Notes: generated by a model not told the origin, from the sequence alone. A DNA stretch of 64,000 nt from Persicirhabdus sediminis (GCF_016595495.1 NZ_JAENIM010000009.1:214787-278786), one strand, 5' to 3'; numbered from the stretch's first letter, positions 9,456 to 19,884 are shown. Translations and numbers: made by a program.

Positions 9456-11672
9456 TTAGCTTAAACCATTTCTGCGTCTAACCCACCACTCGGCTGACAG
9501 TAATAAGGCAATCAATGTTGCCAGCATCCACTTAGCCCAACTTGGCTGCCAATAAGCAACACCGTCACGGTCTATCTGCTGAATGGCACTCATTTTTTCA
9601 CTTAACACATCTAGCCATGAATCATCCTCTAGGACGAGTCCATCAGTCTGCATGGCAAATGTCTCCATAAAATAAGGGTCAGCACTTAGCTCATCCATCT
9701 CAGCTGGCGGGGCTAGAACTAACAAACTAACATCAGGAAGAGAAAGATTATTATCATTACTAGCACGCAGCTCGAAATGATAGTTCCCTGGAACTTCAGG
9801 TTCATAACAAGCAATCCATTTCAGCTGACCTGTATCGTCGATCTCCTCAGCTGGAACGATCACTAACTCTTGAGAAAGAGCTGCGGAGCGTACGACTACC
9901 TCTGGAGCAGCAACTTCGCCCTCTCCCCTATATGCAGCACGAATTAATACTGGTTCAGCAGGACGTATTTCATCAGCTGATAGATGCAGCGCGTAATCTT
10001 GTCCTGGCAAAAACTCAGAATAAGATAACATCCAGTGGATCAGCTGAGTCCAGAACTCTTCATACATATTGCCTAGATCTCTCGCCTCTGGGTAAAAATC
10101 CCACTTCCATAGTCCGTCAGCATTAACCAAGCCACTAACGCCTTGCCCATAGCGCCGAACCATCAGCAAGGGAAATTCATGACTTTGCCCGCCTATGCCG
10201 TTAGCTTTACCAGTGGCTAACACACGTGTAAATGGCTTCACACCTTCTATTCGGTGAGCATCCTTAAGCGAGGGCAAAGAAGACCATAACGCGGAGTCAC
10301 TGTCAGGTAGAGCATCACCAAAAAGTCCAGCTATAGCGCCTTCGTTAGTTGGTTGAAAATGGAAATCTTCACGTAAGCCATCAGCCCAGCGCACTGGCTC
10401 TAATACCTCTAGGGTGGTAAGTTCTCCAGTATATGGTTTTGACCGGGCAAACAAAACGGCTCCACCCAAATCACGCACAAATACTTTTAAAATTTTAATG
10501 CGTTCCTCGTTCAGAAAGTGCTCACAATTTTTTCCGAATACGATGAGGTCGTATTGCATGAGTTTTTCAATCGTATCGGGAAAAACACTCGTTGACGATT
10601 CATGAGGGAGTGATTCCGAAGAGTCTACCTGAAACCAGCGGTCTGCACTCAAACGATGCACCGAACTAAGCTCCATGTGCGCCTGACGCCTCATCATTTG
10701 TGCTAAGAACTTGCTATCCCAATACGGAGCTCCCTCAGCAATAAATACTCGTGCTTTATCGTTAAGTACTTTGATTCTATATTCCGCTCCATCTCCGTCT
10801 ATCTTGATATTATCAGACTGGCTAACAACTTCGAGCTTGAGCTGAGTCGATTCTTCTGGAGCATTAATAGCAAAGCTAACAACTTGTTTCTCATTATTCT
10901 GCACCAGCACAGCTTTTTGCGAAATGACTTCACCTTGAGCATTTTTGAGAGCCAGCTCAATTCGCTGTGACTCCACCTCAGATAACTCAACTACAGCAGC
11001 CAAGGTCAATGCTTGGCCAGGGAATGCAGTCAATGACTTGCGTGGAGTAGAGACTCTTATGCCAGAGAAGATCTTCTCTCCTCCAATGGTGAGTGTATGA
11101 AATGGCACCTGCATAGACTTCGCCCGCAGGCTAACTTGTTCAGACTTTCCGCTAGAGGTTTGACGTCCATCACTTAATACAACAACTCCAGCTGGGTTCA
11201 CTCCTTGGCTAGCTAGCTGCGATAGCAAGCGGTCAGAGCTCGTTGCTATATCGCTAGATTGTCCATCAAATTGGTAACTGTCGCCATCTGATAGTTCAAC
11301 GAGCTCATCCGCAAACTGGAATCTTCTCACAGTAACTCCTGACTCTTTTGCTAGATCTTGAATTTGACCATCTATCAACAGAGCCCTATCAGATCGAGAT
11401 TCACCATCATCTAGAGCAGTCATGGATTCAGAGCCATCAAGCATGACGATCCATGGTTTCTCATCATTACTCGTATCAGACTTCCAGTCACCTGGATTAA
11501 ACAACAACAGTAAAATCAAGAATACAGCGGCTAACCTTAGCAGACTAACGACATAGCGAAGTTTACGCTTCAGCGTAGAACAAGACTGCCAAGTGATGAT
11601 GAGACTTAAAGCTCCTAGCAATACGCTAATGATGATCACTACTGGCCAGGAAAATACCGGATTAAAATTCAT
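9456..11672 (-). CDS. Membrane-anchored von Willebrand factor A-like protein (second vWA of the operon)
   Basis: A 738-aa protein with two N-terminal membrane helices (about 9-28 and 40-58), then a vWA-type domain with a canonical MIDAS motif LDGSESM (D79, S81, S83) and a later GVVVLSDGRQTSS segment. The middle (around 300-520) includes ARVFIAEGAPYWDSKFLAQ and YDLIVFG, resembling the glutamine-amidotransferase-like fold seen in large BatA/vWA relatives. The C-terminus has a final membrane helix before WWVRRRNG. The ATG overlaps the stop of the preceding BatA-like gene by 4 bp (ATGA), so translation is probably coupled. vWA domains bind partners through Mg2+; with MoxR ATPases they are thought to act as chaperone-like cofactor-insertion or assembly systems. 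Substrate unknown. Confidence 0.78.
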   Translation of the reverse strand: MNFNPVFSWPVVIIISVLLGALSLIITWQSCSTLKRKLRYVVSLLRLAAVFLILLLLFNPGDWKSDTSNDEKPWIVMLDGSESMTALDDGESRSDRALLIDGQIQDLAKESGVTVRRFQFADELVELSDGDSYQFDGQSSDIATSSDRLLSQLASQGVNPAGVVVLSDGRQTSSGKSEQVSLRAKSMQVPFHTLTIGGEKIFSGIRVSTPRKSLTAFPGQALTLAAVVELSEVESQRIELALKNAQGEVISQKAVLVQNNEKQVVSFAINAPEESTQLKLEVVSQSDNIKIDGDGAEYRIKVLNDKARVFIAEGAPYWDSKFLAQMMRRQAHMELSSVHRLSADRWFQVDSSESLPHESSTSVFPDTIEKLMQYDLIVFGKNCEHFLNEERIKILKVFVRDLGGAVLFARSKPYTGELTTLEVLEPVRWADGLREDFHFQPTNEGAIAGLFGDALPDSDSALWSSLPSLKDAHRIEGVKPFTRVLATGKANGIGGQSHEFPLLMVRRYGQGVSGLVNADGLWKWDFYPEARDLGNMYEEFWTQLIHWMLSYSEFLPGQDYALHLSADEIRPAEPVLIRAAYRGEGEVAAPEVVVRSAALSQELVIVPAEEIDDTGQLKWIACYEPEVPGNYHFELRASNDNNLSLPDVSLLVLAPPAEMDELSADPYFMETFAMQTDGLVLEDDSWLDVLSEKMSAIQQIDRDGVAYWQPSWAKWMLATLIALLLSAEWWVRRRNGLS

Positions 11673-13801
11673 CGCATTACCTCCTTTTTCATACCACGTG
11701 GCCGGTACATCGCTAATAAGTTTTCTATCATAAGCAACAATAGGCAGATTAAGATGAGGTATGGCCAGAGCTCCACGCCATCACCTAACGAAGCCATACG
11801 CATAAGCTCATCAACATGTAATCTCTCACCAACAGTGAGAAGCTCAGCATCCATTAATTTCAAATTAGATTCTGAGTATGGAAAATTGATGACCTGAGTA
11901 TCAACAGTCTCACTACCTGAGACCCAGAAATAAACCCCAACAGCTTGTGTATCTTTACTCTGCATCAAGACGCCTTGCTCGCTCATTTTCTGAGCTATAG
12001 GAACTGACTCACTACCATCCTTCTTTAAGGTGACTGATGACGCCTCGACGCGTTCATCTAACTTATAGCTTAAATAACTACCAGCTGGATACTGGCTTAA
12101 CTCTAGCTTGCTAGCACTCTGGTGATGTTTCAGGAATTCTCCAACAAAAGTAACGATACTTGATGACTCCGCCCAGCTAGAACTCTCTAAGCCCACCATG
12201 ACTCCCCAGAGTACAACTGGCGCACCATGTGCAGAGGAGCTCAACATTGCGGCTTTGCCATCCGAGTATTCTAATAAGTGATTTACATCTTCACCTAAGT
12301 CAGCCGGTAGCGAGATTCTTTGATAGACATTACCTGAAACAGCAGAACCAAAATCTCCACTCTCATAGAGTGCAAATAGCCCAGCGTCCTGGCTAGCTAA
12401 TCTAGCTGACGCTGTAACTGTCCAGAACTGCGATGCATCAGCCGTCCTACTAGACTCACTTCCTAACATAGACCTAGGCTTCCCTTGTAATAAAGTCCTG
12501 CCTGCTAGATCAGCAGGTTTATCCGCACTCATGATAGCCTGTAAATGTGCAGCAGGAACCCCGCCAGCTGGCATTACCACCAAACTTGTGCCCTCCTGAG
12601 CCCATTGTTTAATCAGTTCACTATCAGAGCCATTCCACTGATTAACAAAAATGTAATCGTAAGTGGTGGCGGCAGAAAAATTAGTTAGTGAATCAAGTTC
12701 TACAAAATCGCACTCCACCCAGTCGAAGCAATTAAACAAGCGCTGCCAAACATCGAGCTCGTTAGGCACAACCGTCTCTCCATTAACTCTCTGCTCAGCT
12801 GCGTGTATAAAAGCGACTCGCATACTCTGCCTAACTGGCACAACAATAGAGCATTGGTTATCCGCTGGATAGGCATCTTCAGCTAGACTCAGAGTTATGA
12901 GAACTTTTTCAGCTGACTGGAAACTGCTACGGAACCTGATTTCGGCCTCGCCCCAGGCTGGCAGTTCGACCATCTGAGAGCGGCGATTACCGCCCATATC
13001 GGCAAACACTGATGTACGTCGAGGAGAGCTAGAATAATTATGGACCTTTGCTACTACAGCTAACTCCTGTCCAACCATAGGGTTCGCTACCGAGGTATAA
13101 ACGTTACTGATGGCTAAATTAGCTACTTCTCCAGAACCAATTTGAACCTTCTTCAGTTCTATTCCAGCCGGCAAATTTATATCCAAGTTAGAGTAAGCAG
13201 ATTCTTGAAAGTCAGAAAGTAATACAATCTCTTTGCGATGCGTCGAGCCTTCAAGCTGTCTAATGGCCAACTCAACAGCTGAGCCAATCGCGCCATTCTC
13301 ATAAGCGACATCCGCTCGCAATACACTTTCTTCCAGATAAGTTAGATTCTTCCCTAGCTGAGGGAACACGCTTTGAGCCTGCGCCTGAATCCACACCACA
13401 TTTGCTAGATCAGGGGCATCAGCTTGGAGTAATTCAGCTACTCGCTGACAAGCCTGCTGGAAGCGAGTCGAGGATCCCTGCTCAGCTGCCATAGAGGCAC
13501 TACGGTCTATCAAATATACACGGCTCACCCGATCAGCAACAACACCTTCGTCCTTCATGCTGATCATCGGCAAAAGAAATGCTGATAGAAGTGCTAGTAG
13601 AGCTAGCGTTCTCAGAAACCACAAAATCCAATCTTGTGGTTTCTTGAAGCGGGCGGTTTTTTTGAGGATTTTCTGTAAAAAATCGACATTAGAAAATGCA
13701 TATTGGGGTGGTCGATTCCTAGCAAACATGTGCACTAGGAGAGGCAATACCCCAAGCAGCAATATGCCAAATAATGCAGAATTTATGAAAAAGAGATGCA
13801 T
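11669..13801 (-). CDS. BatA-like N-terminal membrane domain plus vWA protein
   Basis: A 710-aa protein. Its first ~80 residues match the BatA N-terminal domain: two hydrophobic helices around a cytoplasmic loop with NRPPQYAFSNVDFLQKI and KPQDWILWFLRTLALL. A vWA domain follows with MIDAS motif LIDRSASM (D99, S101, S103) and IVLLSDFQES further on. The C-terminus has one more membrane helix (WPYLILICLLLLMIENLLA) and a basic tail. BatA-type proteins work with MoxR ATPases in the envelope. It lies 2 bp after the DUF58 gene and ends in TGA inside the ATGA overlap with the next gene. That TGA also shows that TGA is a working stop codon in this genome. Confidence 0.85.
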   Translation of the reverse strand: MHLFFINSALFGILLLGVLPLLVHMFARNRPPQYAFSNVDFLQKILKKTARFKKPQDWILWFLRTLALLALLSAFLLPMISMKDEGVVADRVSRVYLIDRSASMAAEQGSSTRFQQACQRVAELLQADAPDLANVVWIQAQAQSVFPQLGKNLTYLEESVLRADVAYENGAIGSAVELAIRQLEGSTHRKEIVLLSDFQESAYSNLDINLPAGIELKKVQIGSGEVANLAISNVYTSVANPMVGQELAVVAKVHNYSSSPRRTSVFADMGGNRRSQMVELPAWGEAEIRFRSSFQSAEKVLITLSLAEDAYPADNQCSIVVPVRQSMRVAFIHAAEQRVNGETVVPNELDVWQRLFNCFDWVECDFVELDSLTNFSAATTYDYIFVNQWNGSDSELIKQWAQEGTSLVVMPAGGVPAAHLQAIMSADKPADLAGRTLLQGKPRSMLGSESSRTADASQFWTVTASARLASQDAGLFALYESGDFGSAVSGNVYQRISLPADLGEDVNHLLEYSDGKAAMLSSSAHGAPVVLWGVMVGLESSSWAESSSIVTFVGEFLKHHQSASKLELSQYPAGSYLSYKLDERVEASSVTLKKDGSESVPIAQKMSEQGVLMQSKDTQAVGVYFWVSGSETVDTQVINFPYSESNLKLMDAELLTVGERLHVDELMRMASLGDGVELWPYLILICLLLLMIENLLAMYRPRGMKKEVMR

Positions 13802-13803
13802 AT

Positions 13804-14682
13804 CTATGCCAGTCTATCAAAGAGGTTGAACCAATTGTCAGTTGTTTTCACCAATGCGTAATCTACCTTCCGCCTAGCAGATAGACGGCGTAACTTCTGC
13901 ACATGCTCATGCATCTCATCCCGCCAGAGATCTCTTAACTGATCAGTATGCACAACAAGGTGCTCAGCTGATTCAAGATCATTAAAACGAGCCAAGCCAA
14001 GCTTAGGGAGCGTGAGTTCAGCGGGATCTAGCACATGGAATAAATGCACACGAAACCCGCGGTGCAAATACGGATTTAATGCTTTGAAAATAGCTTCTGG
14101 TTCGTCGAAAAAATCGGACAAAATAACTAATGTCCCCTTGCGTTTGATCAATGGCGCTGATCTTTCTAGAGCTGTAGCTAGAGATGTACGCTCTCCAGGT
14201 TTGTTATTTTCTAACGCCGTTAAAAGCTGATGTAGATGCGACCTCGTCGATCCGGCATCAAGAAACAGCCTGATCTGTTCATCAAAGAGCTGCAGCGATA
14301 CTTTATCATTTTTTGAAATCACTAACCAAGCTAGGCAAGCAGCAAAAAACGACGCGTATTCCAGCTTAGTGATATCCCCCTCTTCACAATAGCCCATAGA
14401 AGCTGAGCTATCGACAAACAGGTGGCATTCCATGTTAGTTTCTTGCTCAAAGGTCTTAAGGTAATGTCTATCACTACGGGCAAATACTCGCCAGTCCACC
14501 AGCGCAGGGTCATCACCTTGGACATACTGTCGGTATTCGTGAAACTCGATAGAAGCGCCCCGTTCTTTAGACCGGTGACGACCAGACAAATACCCTTCAA
14601 CAAGGGCTTTCACTCCGAACTCGTAATGCTTGAGTTGGCGAATGTCCTCGGGGCGTATGTATTTGTATCTAGTCGCAGCCAC
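13804..14682 (-). CDS. DUF58 domain protein (MoxR partner)
   Basis: A 292-aa cytoplasmic protein. The DUF58 signature is clear: EYRQYVQGDDPALVDWRVFAR at about 49-69 (given here as landmarks, E49 to R69), then a vWA-like MIDAS VDSSASM (D91, S93, S95) and LVILSDFFDEPE. DUF58 proteins are the standard partner of MoxR AAA+ ATPases and are thought to link the ATPase to membrane vWA proteins. The start is GTG at 14682, 4 bp after the moxR stop; the first residues MAATRYKYIRPEDIRQL are typical of the family, supporting it. Length is normal. Confidence 0.9.
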   Translation of the reverse strand: MAATRYKYIRPEDIRQLKHYEFGVKALVEGYLSGRHRSKERGASIEFHEYRQYVQGDDPALVDWRVFARSDRHYLKTFEQETNMECHLFVDSSASMGYCEEGDITKLEYASFFAACLAWLVISKNDKVSLQLFDEQIRLFLDAGSTRSHLHQLLTALENNKPGERTSLATALERSAPLIKRKGTLVILSDFFDEPEAIFKALNPYLHRGFRVHLFHVLDPAELTLPKLGLARFNDLESAEHLVVHTDQLRDLWRDEMHEHVQKLRRLSARRKVDYALVKTTDNWFNLFDRLA

Positions 14683-14686
14683 GTTT

Positions 14687-15691
14687 TTAGTTCTGATTTA
14701 ACAGCTTTTCAATGATCGTCTCGACTAAGATTCCCTCACCACTTGCATTATAGTTAGGAATAATACGGTGCCTCAATACTGGTAAAGCCACTGCTTTAAC
14801 TTCATCAATAGAAGCTGCACTCTCACCTCGCAACAAAGCCAGAGCTCTAGCAGCTCTAGCTAGACACTGTGATGCACGGGGGCCTGCTCCATATTCCACA
14901 TACTGGTTCACAAACTCGTTAGCACCTGCTGTATGCGGACGAGACCCATGTACTGTTTGAAGAATATATTTCACCACACTATCAGGCAGCTGGATATCCA
15001 GAGTGGCGTCTTGTAGCTTATTCACACCGTCGGCATCTAATATAGCTTCAGCCTCATCACAGTGGTGGCCAGTCGTACGGCGAATGATTTCTTCTTCATC
15101 AGCCATTGATGGGTAATCAATTTTGATATTGTAGAAGAATCTATCGAGCTGCGCTTCAGGCAAAGGATACGTTCCTTCATGCTCGATTGGGTTCTGCGTG
15201 GCAAAAACAATAAATGGTTCTGATAGTTGACGAGTCTTACCAGCTACGGTCACCTGCTTCTCTTGCATCGCTTCTAGCAGCGCGGCCTGAGTTTTTGGTG
15301 GGGTACGGTTAATTTCATCAGCTAGAATGAGGTTAGCAAATATTGGTCCCGGTACGTACTCGAAGTTACGAGCCCCATCACTGGATGTTTGTAAAATTTC
15401 AGACCCAACAATATCTGTTGGCATCAAATCTGGAGTGAACTGGATACGTTGAAACTTTAGCCCCAGTACTTTACCGAGGGTAGAAACTAACAATGTTTTA
15501 GCCAATCCAGGCACCCCAGTAAGTAGGCAATGCCCACGGCACAGTAAAGAAACCATTAGTTCTTCGACGACATCATTCTGGCCGACAATCACTCGGCCAG
15601 TCTGCTGGCGGATTTTTTTTACAGAATCTTGGATCTCGCTCCACTGCTCTTCAGCTCTAATATCTTCACTCATCACTCTATCAAATTTCAC
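14687..15691 (-). CDS. moxR: MoxR-type AAA+ ATPase
   Basis: About 334 aa, an AAA+ ATPase of the MoxR family. Walker A GVPGLAKT is at about 59-66, followed by Walker B LILADEINR, the typical TPPKTQAALLEAMQE, and the sensor region FATQNPIEHEGTYPLPEAQLDRF. The C-terminal lid includes GAGPRASQCLARAARALA, another family hallmark. MoxR ATPases use ATP hydrolysis to remodel or mature client complexes together with vWA proteins; the five genes downstream probably form that system. The frame opens with GTG at 15691; an ATG at 15673 (MSEDIRAEEQW) is an equally likely start. The gene lies 63 bp after the 956-aa gene. Confidence 0.93.
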   Translation of the reverse strand: MKFDRVMSEDIRAEEQWSEIQDSVKKIRQQTGRVIVGQNDVVEELMVSLLCRGHCLLTGVPGLAKTLLVSTLGKVLGLKFQRIQFTPDLMPTDIVGSEILQTSSDGARNFEYVPGPIFANLILADEINRTPPKTQAALLEAMQEKQVTVAGKTRQLSEPFIVFATQNPIEHEGTYPLPEAQLDRFFYNIKIDYPSMADEEEIIRRTTGHHCDEAEAILDADGVNKLQDATLDIQLPDSVVKYILQTVHGSRPHTAGANEFVNQYVEYGAGPRASQCLARAARALALLRGESAASIDEVKAVALPVLRHRIIPNYNASGEGILVETIIEKLLNQN

Positions 15692-15754
15692 ACTTCTACT
15701 AACACTAACTAATAGATATTGGCAGCAAAAACTTCACTATTCTAATCAAGCGTC

Positions 15755-18625
15755 TTACTCTTTACTAGAGCGATCAAAGTTTTCAGACTTCATCTGGTAG
15801 ACAATATAGAATGATCCAGCCTGAGCATTAGCTTCATCAGATGCATCGCCGAACATTTCAGCTAGTTTTTTATCGTATGCCTCATCGTCTCCAGCTGGAA
15901 CGGATAAGAATAACTGCTCCCCCGCTCTTGCTGAAACAGCAGTCACCTGCTTGAAACCTGATACATCAGACATATCTAACTCTAAAGAATCTAGATACTC
16001 CTCAGCCTGTTTCCCATGCATTAGGTAAGCAGTGTAGCTACCAAACAGACCGTGCCCCTTCATGAAAACACATATAGTATTAGGCAGACGATCGCGTCGT
16101 TCAAAAAACCAATGATGCATCTGCTTCAGCACAGACTGATCAAATACTTTACCTACCAGAAGCCGCTCGAGATCCTTTTTGTCTTCGCTGGTAAAGTTCC
16201 CCCATATGGGAGCATGAGGCTTGATGATGGACTCACTGATAGAAGATAGACTTTCAGGCCTTTTAGTCTCGTCAGCCATGATCTCATCGAGAACCATCTT
16301 CTGGCTTAGCTCTGCGGTATTAATATAGGTAATTAGTTGATCAACATTCATCGTTGATACTTCGCTCGTTACCTCATTGTAAATATCAGATCCCTCTTCA
16401 GGGGGATCAGGTACTGGCGAGTCTGCACGGTCTCCTAGCAGGTGGTTAGCGTGGCCTACAATCATTGATCTACTCTCTTCCTCAGATGATAGATTCGCCA
16501 CAGACATCATCCTTAGCGCTGTGTCACCATCAACAAACCAAAGAACACACCATGCTACATAAGTGTCAAAATGAAGCACACCGTTCATTTTCTCTAATTC
16601 TGAAGGAGTTAGCGTTGAATGGCATTTCATAAGCGATCTCCACAATTCTCGCTCCTCTCCGCTTAACTCCTTATTTTTCGTTTGCTCACGATCATCAGAG
16701 TAAGGATTATAGATTAAATTCAAATTAAAGCACTTTTCGATCAAGACATCGAGCGATTCGATCTTGCCTTCAGCACTTTGATAGCCGACTACAAACTTCA
16801 AATACTCAGCTTGATTGAACTGAGATTTATCGGACTCAATGGCCGTCCAGTAGTGATTCATCCCGGTTTCTAATGATACTTTTCCCGCTTGAATCTCAGC
16901 TAACATCTCAGCAGGAGGTTTAGATACCATCAGTGATTTCAAGGCGTCTATATATTTATCCACACCGCCTTTTTGTTTCATCCTGTACTCAAAGCTTCTA
17001 TCATCACTAGATTCACGAGATTTTAGCTCTGCTTCAAGTTTAGTGACAAAAGTGCTAGCTTTCGCCTTACGCGAGCTCACATACTTTTGAATCAAATTTA
17101 GGTCGATGTTTTCGCCTAGCAGGAAATACTGCTGTATCGCTTTATCGTGAGATTCATTGTATTCCGCTGAGCACAGATACGTTAATCCAGCTTGAACAAA
17201 GTCACTGTTTTCTTGCTGCAAGAAACTAATCGCTATTTCACTATCAGAGCGGTTATGATTACTATCTAACCATTGCTCAGCATATGCAATGAGAGCTGAG
17301 GATGAAATTTCGTCCCCCCTGCTAGACTGTACCGGAAGCGCCGATTTGATTAATGATTGAGCGACGTCGCCCACTGACAGCGGGCGCAGCATGGCATCAT
17401 ATTGCTGCATGGCTAGGTCTTCAGCTGGCATATCATCGTCATAGTAGCTTTGACTCCAGCTATTAGATCGATCAGCAGCTTTCCGAGCTTTTAAAATCGT
17501 AGGATCATCTACTAGCAGGATCAGCGTCTCTAGAGCTTTTCTGCGTTTCGCAATGATTTCACTGGCCCATTTTTGTGGCTGGCTATGCCGGGAAGAATAC
17601 CCATAGCTGTTACGGCTGTTCTCATTAGCATTTGGATCTTGCGGTAAGATCCAGCCTGTGGGAGCAGACAAAGAAATATCATCAGTCCTAGCTAGCAGTT
17701 GGTCAATGATGGCTAGCACTTCAGGATCAGCTGAGAATTTTTCGTGTGCAGGGATTTTTCGTTCCGTAGATTCTAGGCCCAGTCCAATTTTGGCTGAAAG
17801 TAGCTGGGCTCCGTAATAATTCTTCCAGCCACGAGGAAAGGTTTCGGCTAGCAGGTCTACTGATTTTCTAAATGCCAGTAGATCGTTATCTTCATAATAT
17901 TTCTGATAGCTCTCAGAGTATTGGCTTTCAGCTAACATGTTCACCAATTCATCAATCACTTTGTCATTGATTGAAGCTAATGCAAAAATTGCCGAAGCTA
18001 ACTGGTTAGCTTCCTTTTCATACCCCGCGCTGTAAATCGCTGTCGCCATCGCCAGACAGCGCGCACAGATTTGCGCACCACTATCATTGTACTCCCAAGT
18101 ACGCGCGACAAATAGGTTATTTGATTTTAAAGATTTCAGCTGCTTGCTCATGGAAGAAACCAATTTACCGGGTTCAGCATTTTCCCAGTCAGCTAGCTTA
18201 TGATTCCCATCGGAGTCATTGCCTGAGCCCACGAGGAACTTCATCAGGGCCCCGCGCTGTTTCTTTCTTTTTAAATCTAACTCGAAAAACTCACGATAAC
18301 GAATGGTGCCTATGCCATCTTCTTCATTAACTAACCACGCGTACTCGGTGTCAAATAACTTGCTCTCATCAAATGAATAACACTCTAGGTAGCCGATACT
18401 ATACTTGTCATCATAGGCTAAATCATCGGGCAAGCTAACCTTTACTAACTGCAAGCCTTCACATGAAGGGAAACCTAACTCCAGCAGCTGATCAAAGGCC
18501 TTGTTATAACTAACCTCAACTTCTGCAGCAGGCGCCGAATTACTCTCAGCCTCTTCAGCTGGCACAGGAATAAAGCCCACTAACAAAAATAATGTAGTCG
18601 TCAGAGCAGATTTAGTGAAAGGCAT
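15755..18625 (-). CDS. Large exported protein of unknown function heading the MoxR operon
   Basis: I do not recognise this 956-aa protein. It starts with a signal peptide (MPFTKSALTTTLFLLVGFIPVPA, cleaved near AEE). It is otherwise soluble, acidic, rich in Ser, Glu, Asp and Tyr, and mostly helical. A CxxC motif (ICARCLAMA) lies around residue 190, and helix pairs such as YEKEANQLASAIFAL hint at TPR-like repeats, though not convincingly. It sits 63 bp before moxR on the same strand with no clear terminator between them, so it is probably the first gene of the operon and could be an exported client or accessory factor of the MoxR/vWA system (inference). The preceding rsgA gene ends 137 bp upstream, leaving room for a promoter. 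Confidence 0.7.
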   Translation of the reverse strand: MPFTKSALTTTLFLLVGFIPVPAEEAESNSAPAAEVEVSYNKAFDQLLELGFPSCEGLQLVKVSLPDDLAYDDKYSIGYLECYSFDESKLFDTEYAWLVNEEDGIGTIRYREFFELDLKRKKQRGALMKFLVGSGNDSDGNHKLADWENAEPGKLVSSMSKQLKSLKSNNLFVARTWEYNDSGAQICARCLAMATAIYSAGYEKEANQLASAIFALASINDKVIDELVNMLAESQYSESYQKYYEDNDLLAFRKSVDLLAETFPRGWKNYYGAQLLSAKIGLGLESTERKIPAHEKFSADPEVLAIIDQLLARTDDISLSAPTGWILPQDPNANENSRNSYGYSSRHSQPQKWASEIIAKRRKALETLILLVDDPTILKARKAADRSNSWSQSYYDDDMPAEDLAMQQYDAMLRPLSVGDVAQSLIKSALPVQSSRGDEISSSALIAYAEQWLDSNHNRSDSEIAISFLQQENSDFVQAGLTYLCSAEYNESHDKAIQQYFLLGENIDLNLIQKYVSSRKAKASTFVTKLEAELKSRESSDDRSFEYRMKQKGGVDKYIDALKSLMVSKPPAEMLAEIQAGKVSLETGMNHYWTAIESDKSQFNQAEYLKFVVGYQSAEGKIESLDVLIEKCFNLNLIYNPYSDDREQTKNKELSGEERELWRSLMKCHSTLTPSELEKMNGVLHFDTYVAWCVLWFVDGDTALRMMSVANLSSEEESRSMIVGHANHLLGDRADSPVPDPPEEGSDIYNEVTSEVSTMNVDQLITYINTAELSQKMVLDEIMADETKRPESLSSISESIIKPHAPIWGNFTSEDKKDLERLLVGKVFDQSVLKQMHHWFFERRDRLPNTICVFMKGHGLFGSYTAYLMHGKQAEEYLDSLELDMSDVSGFKQVTAVSARAGEQLFLSVPAGDDEAYDKKLAEMFGDASDEANAQAGSFYIVYQMKSENFDRSSKE

Positions 18626-18762
18626 ACTTTCAACTAATGAAAAAATCCGCTAGACTCAAGGATAAAGCCTCCAAGCCACCCAACAGATAACTGATTTTCT
18701 GTGAGACAGAAACCAACGACTACAGAACACTGCTAGAAAAGCGTCCCTACAGGGAAGAAAAC

Positions 18763-19884
18763 CTACTTACTACGGTTAGGTCGCTGGTCTTTTTCGTACT
18801 CGATGCGGTCAGCTAGGTTTCTAGCTTTCACTTTGTGGTCGCGTTTATTTCGGCGCTCTACATTCATTTGGCGTTTTTTCTGACGCTTTTGCAGTTTGGC
18901 AATTTCTTCGTCGAGCTTGAGGTAGCTTTCGTACCTATCAGTAGGTAGCGCTCCGGATTCAACGGCGGCGCGGATGGCACAGCCGGCGTCATTGCCGTGT
19001 TTGCAGTCGTGATATTTGCATTGGCCAGCCATCTCTTCGATGTCGGCAAAGCTCTCACGCAATGTTTCCTCGTTCGTCCACATCTGCACTTCGCGGATGC
19101 CTGGGTTATCGATCAAAATGCCGCCGTCATCTAGCGGGATGAGTTCGCGCGCGGTGGTGGTGTGGCGTCCTTTTCCGGTGACTTCGTTCACCTCGCTGGT
19201 CCACTGCCATTCTTCGCCCATCAGCTGGTTTACGAGGGTGGATTTTCCTACGCCGCTGGAGCCGACGAGGGTGATAGAGATGCCCGTTTTGAGATAGGAT
19301 TTGATCACTTCGAGCCCTTGCGCTTCGGCAGCGCTGGTGATGTGCACATCGACGTCGCTGGACAAGGCGCGAATGGCCTCAGCAGCTGCTTCGTTTTGCT
19401 CAGCTGGAAAGAGGTCGCATTTATTGACCAGCACAACAGCTTTGGCGCAGCTACGTTTGATGAGCATGAAATAGCGCTCCATACGACGCGGATTAAAATC
19501 TGGCCCAGCATCGGTGACGACAACAACAACGTTGACGTTAGCTGCCATCACTTGCTCTTCGCTGGATTTCCCAGGGACTTTGCGTGAGAAGCAGGTTTGA
19601 CGGCTCATGCGCGCACGGATGATGGTATCTAGATCTCCGCCACCTAGGTCGAGAGCGACCCAATCGCCCACAGCTGGCAGGTCTGCATCACAAGCGGCAT
19701 CGTGGTAAACTTTCCCGCCCATGACGACTTCACGTTCGAGGAAGTCCCCCTCTTCATCAACCATCAATGCGCCATAGGTGATTTTGTTATCACGAATGAG
19801 ACGAGCTGGCACCCAGCCTTTTTTTGCGTACTGGGCAAACTCTTTAGCAAATGCCTGATTCCAACCTAGATCTTCGAGCGTCAT
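18763..19884 (-). CDS. rsgA: Small ribosomal subunit biogenesis GTPase RsgA
   Basis: A circularly permuted GTPase that helps late assembly of the 30S subunit. The frame is open to 19965, but I chose the ATG at 19884 (MTLEDLGWNQAFA), where family-like sequence begins. An OB-fold N-domain (VGDWVALD) comes first, then the permuted G motifs: G4 VNKCD near residue 152, P-loop GSSGVGKST near 210, switch TTTAREL, and G3 DNPG. The C-terminal zinc site is CKYHDCKHGNDAGC near 286. A very basic tail (QKRQKKRQMNVERRNKR) probably contacts rRNA. It follows the phosphatase gene by about 100 bp. Confidence 0.95.
   Translation of the reverse strand: MTLEDLGWNQAFAKEFAQYAKKGWVPARLIRDNKITYGALMVDEEGDFLEREVVMGGKVYHDAACDADLPAVGDWVALDLGGGDLDTIIRARMSRQTCFSRKVPGKSSEEQVMAANVNVVVVVTDAGPDFNPRRMERYFMLIKRSCAKAVVLVNKCDLFPAEQNEAAAEAIRALSSDVDVHITSAAEAQGLEVIKSYLKTGISITLVGSSGVGKSTLVNQLMGEEWQWTSEVNEVTGKGRHTTTARELIPLDDGGILIDNPGIREVQMWTNEETLRESFADIEEMAGQCKYHDCKHGNDAGCAIRAAVESGALPTDRYESYLKLDEEIAKLQKRQKKRQMNVERRNKRDHKVKARNLADRIEYEKDQRPNRSK

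Noticed and set aside
11669..11671. General reassignment of TGA as a sense codon to explain the DUF4159 TGA
   Set aside because: TGA is used as a normal stop, for example in the ATGA overlap at 11669-11672, so only local recoding is possible.
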